In this document: positions 7,518-16,166 of the stretch, one piece after another
Numbering within the stretch: the stretch's first letter is position 1
Layout of the letters: every line of letters starts with the position of its first letter
NCBI GenBank assembly: GCA_955652395.1
Contig: CATPBJ010000083.1
Location: 1 to 40,660, forward strand
Direction of reading: 5' to 3'
Origin: an uncultured Terriglobales bacterium
Lineage (GTDB): Bacteria > Acidobacteriota > Terriglobia > Terriglobales > Acidobacteriaceae
Length of the DNA stretch: 40,660 nucleotides
Program-made: the position numbers and the translations under genes
Notes under the pieces: model-generated
Told to the model about the DNA's origin: nothing
What the model saw: only the letters and a program-made list of their open reading frames with translations
Database searches by the model: none

Positions 7518-9380
7518 CTAGTCTTGGGTCGCCGCTTCCTGCAGAGCATTCGATCGAGACTGAGCCAGCGGCAGGCGCAGGCGGAAGGTCGTACTCTCTC
7601 CCTCGACCGACTCAAAATCAACCGATCCGTAGTGCCATTGTAAGATCTGGTAAGTCTGAGCCAGTCCGATCCCGGTTCCTTCTTTTTTGGTAGTGAAATA
7701 TAGCTCAAAGATTTTGTCCTGCGCTTCTGCAGGAATGCCGTTGCCCTGATCGCGAATTTCGGTGACCACCATATCTTCTTGCCGGTGAGCCGAAACCGTC
7801 AGTTTGCCTCCATCCGGCATGGCTTGAACTCCGTTCAGCACAACATTGAGGATGGCTTGCTTGATGAAGTCGGTGTCCACCTTGACCGTCAAGGGCAGCG
7901 AAGGAAGCTCACAGGCAATCGTTACGCCATGTCGCGCCGCATCGGGCCCCGCCAGCTGGACTCCATCTTCCAGAATACGGCGCAAATCCGTTTCCTCCAG
8001 ATGCAGGTCGCGTGGACGGGTGAAATCCACCAGAATCTGCACCACCCGGTCCAACCGATGTATTTCGCTGCCGATAATGTCCATGTGACGTCGCGTGTCG
8101 GGATCGACCTGCCGCAGCTTGCCCTGCAGCAATTGCAAGTGCAAAACAATAGCGTTGATGGGATTCTTGACTTCGTGGGCCACGCCGCGGGTGATCCGGC
8201 CGTTCGCCGAGAGCCGGCGGGACATTTCGATTTCGTCTTCGATGCGCCGAACCGACTCTGCATCCCGCATGGTCAGCAGCGCGCCGATCTGGGTTTCTTT
8301 TTCCCGGATAAAGTCGAGAGAAACCTGTACCCGCTTCCCGTTGGGAAACTCAATTTCCCGCGGAGCAATCGGGTTGCGTCGTTCGAACGATTGCAAGAGG
8401 AGCGCCCCGAACTCCGAGTCGGCAGAAAAAATCCCCCGCGCCACCTGGCCCAGTAGTTCCCGCCGCGGCCGGCCCAGGAAGCGTTCCACTGACGCGCTCA
8501 CCAGCACCACCCGCGAATCGCGCGTGAACAGCATTAGCCCGTCCTGCAGATTGCCCATGATCTGGTCGACGTTATCTTTCAGGGCGGAAAAGATTTCTTT
8601 TGCGTCGCGCATCTGGCGTCCCAGATGCGCGATTTTCAGGCTCACCAGCCCATACTCATCGTGACCGGCATCAGGTTCGCCGACTTCCGCGCCGCCGGCC
8701 GTAACACTGTCCAGGCTGCGATTGATCTGTTCCAGCGGCCCCAAGGCGAGGTGCGAGAGTCCAGCAGCCCATATCAGAGAGAGCAAAATTGCGATGCTGG
8801 AAAAGACCACAGCTTGCTGCAACCGCGGCGTCAGCTCGTTTTTCAGGAAAACCGTCGATACTCCCACCCTGATGCTGCCGAAGCGCGCCCCGTCCAGCTG
8901 CAGCGGGATACGTACGTCGTAAACGGTCGGCGGGTTGTAGACCATGCGGAACTGGCGGCGAAAATTGGCGTTTTCCACCAGGTGGAAGTCGGGTCGGTCA
9001 ACGACCAGTTTGCCCACCAGGTCGGGATTCGTGTGCAGGATGGCTTTGCCGTTGCTATCGACGATGGCAGCGTCGTAGATGATCGGCCAGGTGCCAACCA
9101 CAGATTCCAGAAAATTATTGAGATCGCGATCGGTGCCCAGGTAATACGCCACCGCCCGGCGCGTGGCTTCAGGATTCGTGGTGTCGACCTTGGTGCTGCT
9201 CAAATCGGGCGCGGCGTTCGCGGCCAGATAGGCGAGGTTCGAAGTCAACTGGGCCGCAGATTCACGGGCGGTAGTCACGCGCTGGCGCAGCAATTGGGAA
9301 ATGTAGATATAGGAAAACGCCAGCACCAGCACCGCGACCATGAAGGTGATGGCCAGTACGATTTTGGTTTTTCGGCGCAT
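7518..9380 (-). CDS. NtrB-like sensor histidine kinase with Cache-type sensor and PAS domain
   Basis: This is a 620-aa membrane kinase. Order of parts: first membrane helix (about 7-28); periplasmic sensor of about 155 residues with a Cache-like pattern (AAIVDSNGKAILHTNPDLVG); second helix (about 190-212); HAMP-like linker (about 212-262); PAS domain (about 265-375); HisKA with phosphoacceptor H402 in GVAHEVKNPINAI; and HATPase_c with the N-box around N512/N516, G1 DQGNGIP at 544-550 and G2 GTGIGL at 568-573. The HEVKNP H-box is of the NtrB type that usually phosphorylates sigma-54 activators, and such a regulator is encoded immediately upstream. The two are separated by a 111-bp repeat-bearing gap. 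The ligand is unknown. Confidence 0.92.
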   Translation of the reverse strand: MRRKTKIVLAITFMVAVLVLAFSYIYISQLLRQRVTTARESAAQLTSNLAYLAANAAPDLSSTKVDTTNPEATRRAVAYYLGTDRDLNNFLESVVGTWPIIYDAAIVDSNGKAILHTNPDLVGKLVVDRPDFHLVENANFRRQFRMVYNPPTVYDVRIPLQLDGARFGSIRVGVSTVFLKNELTPRLQQAVVFSSIAILLSLIWAAGLSHLALGPLEQINRSLDSVTAGGAEVGEPDAGHDEYGLVSLKIAHLGRQMRDAKEIFSALKDNVDQIMGNLQDGLMLFTRDSRVVLVSASVERFLGRPRRELLGQVARGIFSADSEFGALLLQSFERRNPIAPREIEFPNGKRVQVSLDFIREKETQIGALLTMRDAESVRRIEDEIEMSRRLSANGRITRGVAHEVKNPINAIVLHLQLLQGKLRQVDPDTRRHMDIIGSEIHRLDRVVQILVDFTRPRDLHLEETDLRRILEDGVQLAGPDAARHGVTIACELPSLPLTVKVDTDFIKQAILNVVLNGVQAMPDGGKLTVSAHRQEDMVVTEIRDQGNGIPAEAQDKIFELYFTTKKEGTGIGLAQTYQILQWHYGSVDFESVEGESTTFRLRLPLAQSRSNALQEAATQD

Positions 9381-9491
9381 GAAGTGCTAGATCGCTGCGC
9401 TTAGCACTTGGCGATTGGCACTTAAACCAGGGCAAACGGTATTGGCCAATTGCTGGTTGCGAATTGCTAAGTGCTAAGGGCCAGCTCCCGC
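9381..9491. repeat. Inverted repeat between kinase and regulator genes
   Basis: CTTAGCACTT at 9400-9409 and its perfect reverse complement AAGTGCTAAG at 9469-9478 enclose shorter echoes (GGCGATTGGCACTTA, GGCCAATTGCTGG, GCGAATTGC). The element occupies the whole gap between the response-regulator stop and the kinase start. Confidence 0.65.
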
Positions 9492-10889
9492 CTACTCTTC
9501 CCTCGCCAAAGCCGCGTCGGCCGTGGTGTTGCCGTACTCCTTGAGCTTGTTGTGCAGAGTCTTCAAGCTGATCGCGAGAATCTCGGCGGCCCGGGTCTTG
9601 TTGTTGTTGGTAGCCTCGAGCGTTTTCAAGATCAGTAGCTTTTCGGCTTCTTCTACCGTGGTTCCCACGCCCAGGCGCACGGTGTCGGAATCCTCGGCTA
9701 AACTGCGCAGACTGGATTGCCCGAATCCCGGCGGCAGATGCTTGGTTTCGACCACCGCGCCATCGCACACGATGATCGCGCGCTCCAGTGTGTTGCGCAT
9801 TTCGCGTACATTACCCGGCCAGGAGTAGTTCTGAAACGCGTTGAGGACGGCCTCGCTCACGCCTGCGACTTTTCGGCCGTGTTTCTCGTTCATATCTGCC
9901 AGCAGCGCCTGCACCAGTTCAGGGACGTCTTCCTTGTGCTCGCGCAGAGGCGGCATGTGAATATTGAAAACATTCAAACGGTAATAGAGGTCGTTGCGCA
10001 GTTCACCCCGGGCGACAGCGTCTTCGGGAACCTTGTTGGTCGCGGCCAGGACGCGGACGTCCACTGTGGTCTCTACCTTGCTTCCCAGCCGGCGCAATTT
10101 GCGGTCCTCGAGAACGCGCAGCAGCTTGGCTTGGGTGGCCACCGGCATCTCGCCGATCTCATCGAGCAGCAGAGTTCCGCCTTCAGCCAGCTCAAAGCAT
10201 CCGGTGCGCCGCTCCAAGGCTCCGGTAAAGGCGCCTTTTTCGTGGCCGAATATTTCACTTTCTATCAGGGTTTCCGGAATGGCCGCGCAATTGATGGGCA
10301 CGAAGGGCTTGTTCCGCCGCGGGCTGAGTTCATGAACAGTGCGGGCCACCAACTCCTTGCCCGTACCGCTGGCCCCGGTGATCAGCACGGAGGCGGTGCT
10401 GGGCGCGACCATCTCAATCAGGTGAAAGATTTCCTGCATTTTCTTAGAAGACCCGATCAGGCTGCCCAGCGAGCCGGCGTCGCGCAGCTTTCGGCGCGTG
10501 ACCTCGAGTTCGGCGCGGGTTCCCAGCAGCGCGGATGCGTTTTGCAGGATGCTGCGCAACCGGTTCGTGTCAATGGGTTTGGTAATGTAGTCATAAGCGC
10601 CCATGCGCATGGCTTGCACCGCGCTGTCAATCGTGCCTTGCGCCGTTACCACCACCACCGCCATCGTCTGGGCATCGGTGGCCAGCTTCTCCAGCAGCTC
10701 CAGGCCGCCCATGCGCGGCATTTTCATGTCGGTGACTACAATGGAGGGCGCCCAGGCGGTTACTTTTTCCAGTCCTTCCGCGCCATCCTTCGCCGTCTCC
10801 GCCCGATAGCCCCAGCCGGTGATCAATTCGGCAAGGCCCGTCCGCTCATTTTCTTCATCCTCGACGATTAGCACTTTTTCAGGGTTCAT
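9492..10889 (-). CDS. Sigma-54-dependent response regulator (NtrC family)
   Basis: The 465-aa protein has the three classic NtrC parts. The receiver (1-120) has the acidic pair E10/D11, phosphoacceptor D54 and K104. The AAA+ activator domain (about 143-380) has Walker A GASGTGKE at 172-179, the sigma-54-contacting GAFTGA loop at 219-224, Walker B LLLDEIGE at 240-247 and the arginine-finger region ending in WPGNVREMRNTLERA. A Fis-type helix-turn-helix follows (about 428-455, NNNKTRAAEILAISLKTLHNKL). It should bind enhancer-like sites and open complexes for RpoN polymerase once phosphorylated, most likely by the downstream NtrB-like kinase. All functional residues are present, in contrast to the broken relative at 17.8-18.6 kb. 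Upstream on the minus strand the region is AT-rich with a possible TAATAT -10. Confidence 0.95.
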   Translation of the reverse strand: MNPEKVLIVEDEENERTGLAELITGWGYRAETAKDGAEGLEKVTAWAPSIVVTDMKMPRMGGLELLEKLATDAQTMAVVVVTAQGTIDSAVQAMRMGAYDYITKPIDTNRLRSILQNASALLGTRAELEVTRRKLRDAGSLGSLIGSSKKMQEIFHLIEMVAPSTASVLITGASGTGKELVARTVHELSPRRNKPFVPINCAAIPETLIESEIFGHEKGAFTGALERRTGCFELAEGGTLLLDEIGEMPVATQAKLLRVLEDRKLRRLGSKVETTVDVRVLAATNKVPEDAVARGELRNDLYYRLNVFNIHMPPLREHKEDVPELVQALLADMNEKHGRKVAGVSEAVLNAFQNYSWPGNVREMRNTLERAIIVCDGAVVETKHLPPGFGQSSLRSLAEDSDTVRLGVGTTVEEAEKLLILKTLEATNNNKTRAAEILAISLKTLHNKLKEYGNTTADAALAREE

Positions 10890-11219
10890 AGTGGCTTATC
10901 CGATATTATTTAGGCTTTCCGGCCCGGCTGCAAGCCACGCTGACGTCTTCCAGATTTTTCTTCTCGCGGAAACCGGCTCCGTCAACGCTGTGGGTTGGGC
11001 TGGTCGAGCTGGATCGACAGGCTCGAGCGCCGCAGAGTATATCAATCTGAGACATCGTTTCTGAGCATTATCTAATTGGTTAAAAAGTTTGTAAGTGGCT
11101 TGATTTGATCTAGGTCTAGGGTAAAATCATTGCCCATACCAAAGTGGTACTGGCTTCCCACGCAAACTCCCGGGCTCACCTGCAACGAGCGTGGACGCGG
11201 AATTTTATTGACGGATTTC
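10890..11219. other. Divergent intergenic region
   Basis: This 330-bp gap separates the minus-strand regulator from the plus-strand OmpA-like gene. It contains the promoter candidate listed at 11100-11127 and a GGTCGAGCTGGATCGACAGGCTCGAGC block near 11000-11030 that can form small hairpins. No further gene is evident. Confidence 0.5.
11100..11127 (+). promoter_or_regulatory. Probable sigma-70 promoter of the OmpA-like gene
   Basis: TTGATT at 11100-11105 and TAAAAT at 11122-11127 are separated by 16 bases in an AT-rich stretch, about 100 bases before the chosen start codon. Each hexamer is close to consensus. Confidence 0.5.
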
Positions 11220-11230
11220 GGAGGAATTGC

Positions 11231-12832
11231 ATGTCACTTCGTCGATTGCTGTTTGGCCTATTCCTGTGGTTATTCGCCGTGTCGATATCAACCGCGGTAA
11301 TGGCACAAGAAGAGGAAACCCCGAAGTGGGAACTCTTCGTTGGCTATCAGTGGCTGCATCCAGGCATTACAGTGCCGACTCCATTCCAGCCGCCCACTGC
11401 TCCCATCGGAGTGAAGATGGGCGATATTGCTGAGGGTGGGGGCGCCAGCCTGACTTACAACTTTCACCGGAACTTGGGACTGGAAGCCGACTACGGCGGG
11501 AACCAGAACGATAACGGGTCGGTAAATACGGCTTCGATCGGACCGCGCTTGGCCTGGCGCAGTGAAGGCACGACCTTCTTCGTGCACACATTGCTCGGCT
11601 ACAACCGGCTGAGTGTGCCCCTCGTTGACACCAGCAATGGCATTGGTGCGATTCTCGGCGGCGGAATGGATCTCAATCTTTGGCGCCGGCTCTCGCTGCG
11701 CTTGTTTGAAGCCGACTGGGTTTGGTCAAACCACAATTTTGCCAACGAGGTTGGCGCCGGCTTTTCGGATTTGCGGCGTCCCCAAGAAAGCGGAGTCCGG
11801 CTGCGCACCGGTCTGGTCTTCAACTTCGGCTATCCGACGGTGACGGTCCCGGCTGCAACCTGCTCCATCCAGCCCAGCGAAGTAATGGTCGGTGAGCCGG
11901 TCACGGTCACGGCCAGCGCTGCCAATTTCAATCCCAAGCACACCCTGACCTATAGCTGGGCCAGCACGGGAGGAAAGGTCACAAGCAAGGACAACACCGC
12001 GACCCTCGATACCAATGGAGTCGCCGGTGGCAGCTATACGGCCACGGTTCGCGTGACCGATCCCAAAATGAAGAAAGGTGGCGAGGCAAGTTGCAGCGCC
12101 ACCTTTACCGTGAAAGAACCGCCGAAGAATCCGCCGACTATGTCTTGCTCGGCCAATCCGACATCGGTTCAAGCGGGTACGCCTTCAACTCTAACTTGCA
12201 CTTGCACCAGTCCGGATAACGTGCCGGTCACGATCAGCGGTTGGAACGCGACTGGTGGCAGCGTGTCTGGTGACGGAGGCACCGCCACTCTCAATACCAC
12301 CGGAGCAGGAGCGGGCCCGATTACGGTGAGCGCCACCTGTACCGATTCCCGCGGTCTCACCGCGTCGAGTTCGAGCACGGTGACGGTAGAGGTTCCACCT
12401 CCACCGCCGCCGGAGGCGAGCAAGCTGAGCGAGTGCGACTTCCCCAACAAGGTGAAGCCATGGCGTGTGGACAACACCTGCAAGGCCATACTGGACGACG
12501 TTGCCCAGCGATTACAGCATGATCCTGATGCGAAGCTCGTGATTGTGGGCAATGCCGAACCCGGCGAGAAACGCAAGAACCTGGCCGGGGAGCGCGCGGT
12601 CAATTCCAAGGCCTATCTGTCCGGTGGCGAAGCCAAGCAAGCCATCGATGCCAGCCGGATTGAAGTGCGTACGGGCAGCGCCGGAACCAGGACAGCCGAA
12701 TACTGGGTCGTCCCAGCCGGTGCGACCTTCTCGGCACCCGGAACCACGGTGGTGGATGAGTCGATGGTGAAAGCAGTTCCGGATCACCCGGCCGCCGCCA
12801 AGAAGAAAGCGGCTAAGCCCAAGGCTCAGTGA
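11231..12832 (+). CDS. Outer-membrane OmpA-like protein with barrel, two Ig-like domains and peptidoglycan-binding-like domain
   Basis: I place the start at ATG 11231 because GGAGGAA at 11220-11226 is an excellent ribosome-binding site and the product (533 aa) then begins directly with a signal peptide cleaved after about residue 25 (AVMA/QEEE). An ATG at 11144 in frame would bury the signal. Domains: an eight-strand-type outer-membrane barrel (about 26-215) with alternating aromatic and Gly-rich strands; two Ig/PKD-like modules (about 215-300 and 305-390), each opening with a CS-x-N/Q-P-x motif and carrying Cys pairs; a Pro-rich hinge; and an OmpA-C-like domain (about 395-500) with the AKLVIVGNAEPGEKRKNLAGERA core. 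The usual Asp of the TD motif is Glu or absent, so peptidoglycan binding may be altered. The tail is Lys/Ala rich. It probably links outer membrane to cell wall. Confidence 0.8.
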   Translation: MSLRRLLFGLFLWLFAVSISTAVMAQEEETPKWELFVGYQWLHPGITVPTPFQPPTAPIGVKMGDIAEGGGASLTYNFHRNLGLEADYGGNQNDNGSVNTASIGPRLAWRSEGTTFFVHTLLGYNRLSVPLVDTSNGIGAILGGGMDLNLWRRLSLRLFEADWVWSNHNFANEVGAGFSDLRRPQESGVRLRTGLVFNFGYPTVTVPAATCSIQPSEVMVGEPVTVTASAANFNPKHTLTYSWASTGGKVTSKDNTATLDTNGVAGGSYTATVRVTDPKMKKGGEASCSATFTVKEPPKNPPTMSCSANPTSVQAGTPSTLTCTCTSPDNVPVTISGWNATGGSVSGDGGTATLNTTGAGAGPITVSATCTDSRGLTASSSSTVTVEVPPPPPPEASKLSECDFPNKVKPWRVDNTCKAILDDVAQRLQHDPDAKLVIVGNAEPGEKRKNLAGERAVNSKAYLSGGEAKQAIDASRIEVRTGSAGTRTAEYWVVPAGATFSAPGTTVVDESMVKAVPDHPAAAKKKAAKPKAQ

Positions 12833-12847
12833 CCCTTAGCTGAATGT

Positions 12848-12882
12848 GGCCGGCCGAGTTTCACACTCGACCGGCCCTTTTT
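12848..12882 (+). terminator. Intrinsic terminator after the OmpA-like gene
   Basis: Stem GGCCGG-C-CGAGT (12848-12859) pairs with ACTCG-A-CCGGCC (12865-12876) with one internal mismatch and a 5-base loop, followed by CTTTTT. Confidence 0.88.
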
Positions 12883-12919
12883 GTTCTGTCCTTAGGTAAC
12901 TTGAAAAGGGCGTATTACG

Positions 12920-12947
12920 CTGTCAATCTCAGCCGCGAGCGCATAAT
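12920..12947 (+). promoter_or_regulatory. Possible promoter of the Asp-box gene
   Basis: CTGTCA at 12920-12925 and CATAAT at 12942-12947 are 16 bases apart and lie between the upstream terminator and the chosen start of the next gene. The match is moderate. Confidence 0.35.
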
Positions 12948-12972
12948 TTTTTCGCTAGAGGCAAATTCACCC

Positions 12973-14988
12973 ATGATTTCGCGTGCGATTCGGACAATTT
13001 ATTGTAAGTCACTGATTACATTGGCTATTGCGATGCTGTCCGTCACTTTCCTTTGGGCCGGTCAGTGGACCGCCCTGGGTCCTGACGGAGGCGACGTTCG
13101 GAGCCTGGGTTTCGATCCACAAAATCCGGACCGCATTTACCTCGGGACCGGCACCGGAACTCTTTTCCTGTCTTCGGACGGGGGACATAACTGGTCGCGT
13201 CTGGCCCACCTGGGCGGCGACGATAACGTTCTCGATCACATCGCCATTGATCCGCAGAACCCGAAACACATTTACGTTTCCGCGTGGAACGTGGTGAATC
13301 AACAGGCAGGAGATGTCTACCGCTCGCATGATGGCGGCAACAACTGGGAAGCACTTCCGGGTGTGCACGGCAAGTCGGTGCGGGCACTGGCCATCGCTCC
13401 CTACGATTCAAAAGTTCTGGTAGTCGGCGCCCTCGACGGCGTGTTCCGCAGCAAGAATGGCGGCAACGACTGGGAGCGGATTTCTCCTGTGAGCCTGGCT
13501 GAACTGAAGAACGTCGAGTCGATCGCCGTCGATCCCAAGAAACCCGATGTGGTGTACGCGGGTACCTGGCACTTGGCGTGGAAGACCGACGATGGCGGGG
13601 CCAACTGGCATCGCATCAACAAGGGCATGATCGATGACTCCGACGTGTTCTCGGTCATCGTGGACTCCACCAACCCTGCAGTCGTTTACGCGAGCGCATG
13701 TTCCGGGATTTACCGGAGCGAAACCGCGGGCGATCTTTTCCGCAAACTACAGGGAATTCCGTTCTCCGCGCGCCGCACGCGCGTTCTGAAGCAGGACCCG
13801 AAAGATCCGGCAACGGTTTATGCCGGAACCACCGAGGGCCTGTGGAAGACCATCGACGGTGGCAAGACTTGGAAGCACGCGACTAACTCTGAGGTTGTGG
13901 TCAACGATGTGCTGGTCGATCCGCGCAACTCAAACCGGGTGTTGCTGGCGACCGACCGCGGCGGCATCCTGGCCAGCGACGATGGAGCGCAGACTTTCGC
14001 AGCCTCCAATCACGGCTACACTCATCGCTACGTCAGCTCGATTCTCGCCGATCAGAACGATCCCAACAACATCCTGGTTGGCGTGGTGAACGACCGCGAG
14101 TTTGGCGGCGTTTTCTCAACCCGCAATGGCGGACAGAACTGGCAGCAGAAGAGCGCCGGCCTCGGCGGCCGCGATGTTTTCGCCTTGCAGCAGGTTTCCA
14201 ACGGCGGGCTGATCGCCGGCACCAACAAGGGCATCTTCCTGCTGGATCGCAACGCCAGCCAGTGGCGTCCAAGCAACACCATCGTGATCCTGAAACCGGC
14301 GCTGAACGCAACGAAAGGCAAGAAGGGGGCGAAGAAGGCTCCGGCCTCGGTTGCGGTTCGCTCCACTCTGGACGCGCGCGTGAGCGATATCGAAATCACA
14401 CCCAAACGCTGGCGGGCGGCCACCTCGTCTGGATTATTCACCAGTTCGGACCAGGGCAAAACCTGGACCGGCGGTCCAGTGATGGGCAAGACTGATTTCG
14501 TGGCCGTCGAGTCAAAGGGCGAGCTGGTGGTCGCCGCCACTCGCACCAACGTTCTCTATTCCTCGAACAACGGAGCGACCTGGCAGCAGGCGCCTCTGTC
14601 CTCTTACATCACGGCTATTCACGGCGTGACCCTCACGCCTGAAGGAGAAATCCTGGTTGCTTCCCGGGAAGGCGCGTTCCGCAGTTCCGACTCCGGAGCG
14701 AGCTGGGAGCATGTCGTGAATGGCATTCCGGACAAAAACATCAGTTCGATCGCGTATGACCTGAGCAAGAAACGTCTGTTGGCCACCAGTATTGCTAGCG
14801 GAGTCATTTTCGAGAGCAAGGACGGCGGTCGCAGCTGGCACCGCGGCCCTGATTCGGGATACCCGCTGCGTCGCGTCAGCGTAGTGCGCGGACGCTTCGT
14901 GGGAGCCACCCCGTTTGATGGCCTGATTGTTCAGCCCGAGAATGAAGCGGCCAGCGCTTCAGCCGGCCTGGGCGGATCGTCCGAGTAG
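12973..14988 (+). CDS. Secreted Asp-box (BNR) beta-propeller protein
   Basis: The frame is open from 12844, but that start lies inside the upstream terminator. ATG 12973 gives a 671-aa product with a basic N-terminus and signal segment (about 13-29, LITLAIAMLSVTFLWAG). The rest is a sortilin/YCF48-like propeller with eleven Asp-box motifs of the form S/T-x-D/N-x-G-x-x-W/F: SSDGGHNW, SHDGGNNW, SKNGGNDW, TDDGGANW, TIDGGKTW, SDDGAQTF, TRNGGQNW, SSDQGKTW, SSNNGATW, SSDSGASW and SKDGGRSW. A Lys/Gly-rich loop (KGKKGAKKAPAS) interrupts the array between the seventh and eighth motifs, suggesting two propellers joined by a linker. Such propellers bind proteins or glycans, or act in assembly; no glycosidase catalytic set is recognised. 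It is transcribed as a single gene between two terminators. Confidence 0.85.
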   Translation: MISRAIRTIYCKSLITLAIAMLSVTFLWAGQWTALGPDGGDVRSLGFDPQNPDRIYLGTGTGTLFLSSDGGHNWSRLAHLGGDDNVLDHIAIDPQNPKHIYVSAWNVVNQQAGDVYRSHDGGNNWEALPGVHGKSVRALAIAPYDSKVLVVGALDGVFRSKNGGNDWERISPVSLAELKNVESIAVDPKKPDVVYAGTWHLAWKTDDGGANWHRINKGMIDDSDVFSVIVDSTNPAVVYASACSGIYRSETAGDLFRKLQGIPFSARRTRVLKQDPKDPATVYAGTTEGLWKTIDGGKTWKHATNSEVVVNDVLVDPRNSNRVLLATDRGGILASDDGAQTFAASNHGYTHRYVSSILADQNDPNNILVGVVNDREFGGVFSTRNGGQNWQQKSAGLGGRDVFALQQVSNGGLIAGTNKGIFLLDRNASQWRPSNTIVILKPALNATKGKKGAKKAPASVAVRSTLDARVSDIEITPKRWRAATSSGLFTSSDQGKTWTGGPVMGKTDFVAVESKGELVVAATRTNVLYSSNNGATWQQAPLSSYITAIHGVTLTPEGEILVASREGAFRSSDSGASWEHVVNGIPDKNISSIAYDLSKKRLLATSIASGVIFESKDGGRSWHRGPDSGYPLRRVSVVRGRFVGATPFDGLIVQPENEAASASAGLGGSSE

Positions 14989-15019
14989 CCGATCGTCAAA
15001 CCAAGCTGTTGTTCAATCC

Positions 15020-15055
15020 ACGGAGGAGCGGCTCAACCGCTTCTCCGTTTTTCTT
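15020..15055 (+). terminator. Intrinsic terminator after the Asp-box gene
   Basis: ACGGAGGAGCGG (15020-15031) pairs with CCGCTTCTCCGT (15037-15048), with one G-T wobble, across a 5-base loop, and TTTTCTTT follows. Confidence 0.88.
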
Positions 15056-15112
15056 TCACCGTTTTGAGAACCGCTTGGCTGGGCAGATGGAAGAATTCAA
15101 CAATTTATCCAC

Positions 15113-15142
15113 TTGACACTCAAAGCGGGTAAAAGCTAAGAC
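15113..15142 (+). promoter_or_regulatory. Possible promoter for a leaderless small ORF
   Basis: A perfect TTGACA lies at 15113-15118, followed 18 bases later by a poor -10 (TAAGAC, 15137-15142). Initiation about seven bases further on would fall at or next to the ATG at 15150. Confidence 0.35.
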
Positions 15143-15149
15143 ATCCCTA

Positions 15150-15233
15150 ATGTTCGCGCCCTTCTACACGCTGTACGCTCTTATCGTGGCGATCGCAATT
15201 GCGCTGTGGATCGTGCTTCGTAGACTCCAATGA
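15150..15233 (+). CDS. Possible 27-residue single-pass membrane peptide
   Basis: This short reading frame encodes 27 aa: about four N-terminal residues, a continuous hydrophobic stretch of about 19 (from FYTLYALIVAIA through LWIVL), then RRLQ and TGA. That is the layout of a small inner-membrane peptide with its basic end in the cytoplasm. About 18 of 26 sense codons after the start end in G or C, as in real genes here. There is no Shine-Dalgarno sequence, but the TTGACA upstream is placed so that the mRNA could be leaderless. It sits alone after a terminator. It could be chance in a GC-rich gap. Confidence 0.4.
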   Translation: MFAPFYTLYALIVAIAIALWIVLRRLQ

Positions 15234-15442
15234 CACTGGTGATGGAGCATTCCCCATTTGCTATCCGTGTGAGTCCGTGCAGATCCGTGACTGCGGCTCT
15301 TGACCGCGCTAGCGCGATAGTACCGGCAATATCGACACATGCAAAGTTGATCTCTCCACTAAGTCGCTGATAAATCGATGTCCAGCGATGGCATCCATCT
15401 TGCGACTTGTCGAGGAGTGAGGGTGCGCGGCAGGATTGTTTT
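15234..15442. other. Intergenic stretch without recognised gene
   Basis: I see no convincing gene in this stretch. A perfect 12-bp palindrome CGCGCTAGCGCG lies at 15305-15316. No strong promoter for the following lipoprotein gene is apparent. Confidence 0.4.
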
Positions 15443-16093
15443 ATGAGGTTGTCGAACGGGAATTGGCGGAACGCGGCCGGGTTCGCCGTTCTGCTAATGG
15501 GGCTGACTCTTACCGGGTGTTCACAGCGCGAGCGCATGCCCCTGGTCGAAAAAAATGCTTCCGCGGATCAGCACCTACCTTTTGCAGCTGCATCCGACAA
15601 AGCTGGAATCTCACCCACAGGTTCGTTGGCGCCGGCAGCCATCCCGGCTGGTACTGCTGTGACCATTCACCTGCGTTTGTCTTTGTCCAGCGCCAGTTCG
15701 CGTTCAGGCGATCCCTTCGAGGCAGTGCTCGACGAACCCATCGTCGTTCACGGGCATACGCTTGCGCCCCGCGGCGCTATCCTGACCGGAAGGGTTCTGG
15801 ACGCACGCGCTTCGGATCAGTTTCAGCAACCGGGCTACCTGCGCCTGGGGCTGACTGCAATATCCCTCAACGGCAAGCTCCTACCCATACAGACCTCCAG
15901 CATCTTCATGAAGCGAGGCTCGCATGAGCAACGCAACGTGACCATACTCCGCGACGGTTCCGGAAGCCAAGGTGCTCTGACTGGAGCTTCCATCGACGCC
16001 CCCGGAACGACTTACGCCACGGGAAGCAGGGACGTAGGCGTGGCGCCCGAGCGGCATCTGACTTTTCGCCTGGCCCAGCCCTTACCGCTCTAG
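15443..16093 (+). CDS. Lipoprotein of unknown function
   Basis: The frame opens at 15407, but ATG 15443 preceded by GGCAGGA is the better start: the 216-aa product then begins with a lipoprotein signal (AAGFAVLLMGLTLTGC, lipobox LTGC at about residues 23-26) and would be lipidated on that Cys. The mature part begins with a polar linker and then a beta-rich domain with IPAGTAVTIHLRLSLSS, GDPFEAVLDEPIVV and LAPRGAILTGRVLDA. This pattern (a pore- or TrbI-like small beta domain that starts IPAGT and ends PKGA/G-x-V) is frequent in secreted acidobacterial proteins, but I know of no assigned function. No enzyme motif is visible. It converges on the cytochrome gene downstream. Confidence 0.65.
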   Translation: MRLSNGNWRNAAGFAVLLMGLTLTGCSQRERMPLVEKNASADQHLPFAAASDKAGISPTGSLAPAAIPAGTAVTIHLRLSLSSASSRSGDPFEAVLDEPIVVHGHTLAPRGAILTGRVLDARASDQFQQPGYLRLGLTAISLNGKLLPIQTSSIFMKRGSHEQRNVTILRDGSGSQGALTGASIDAPGTTYATGSRDVGVAPERHLTFRLAQPLPL

Positions 16094-16166
16094 ACATACG
16101 GTCATCACACAGGGGACATGGTGTTGGGAATTTTGATCAAACTGAGTCGCCACTGCCGCAGATTGC

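Noticed and set aside
9717-10871. 384-codon plus-strand frame opposite the response regulator
   Set aside because: Antisense shadow of a gene with complete NtrC motifs; His/Gln-rich translation without domains.
11144-11230. Upstream in-frame start for the OmpA-like protein
   Set aside because: It would put 29 residues before the signal peptide, while GGAGGAA stands directly before ATG 11231.
12844-12972. Upstream in-frame start for the Asp-box protein
   Set aside because: It lies within the terminator stem of the preceding gene and would hide the signal peptide.
15305-15316. Palindrome CGCGCTAGCGCG as an operator
   Set aside because: A single 12-bp GC-rich palindrome without neighbouring promoter or second copy; chance cannot be excluded.
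15436-15927. 163-codon frame overlapping the lipoprotein gene
   Set aside because: The +2 frame shows a lipobox and the beta domain; this frame gives an Arg-rich translation without features.
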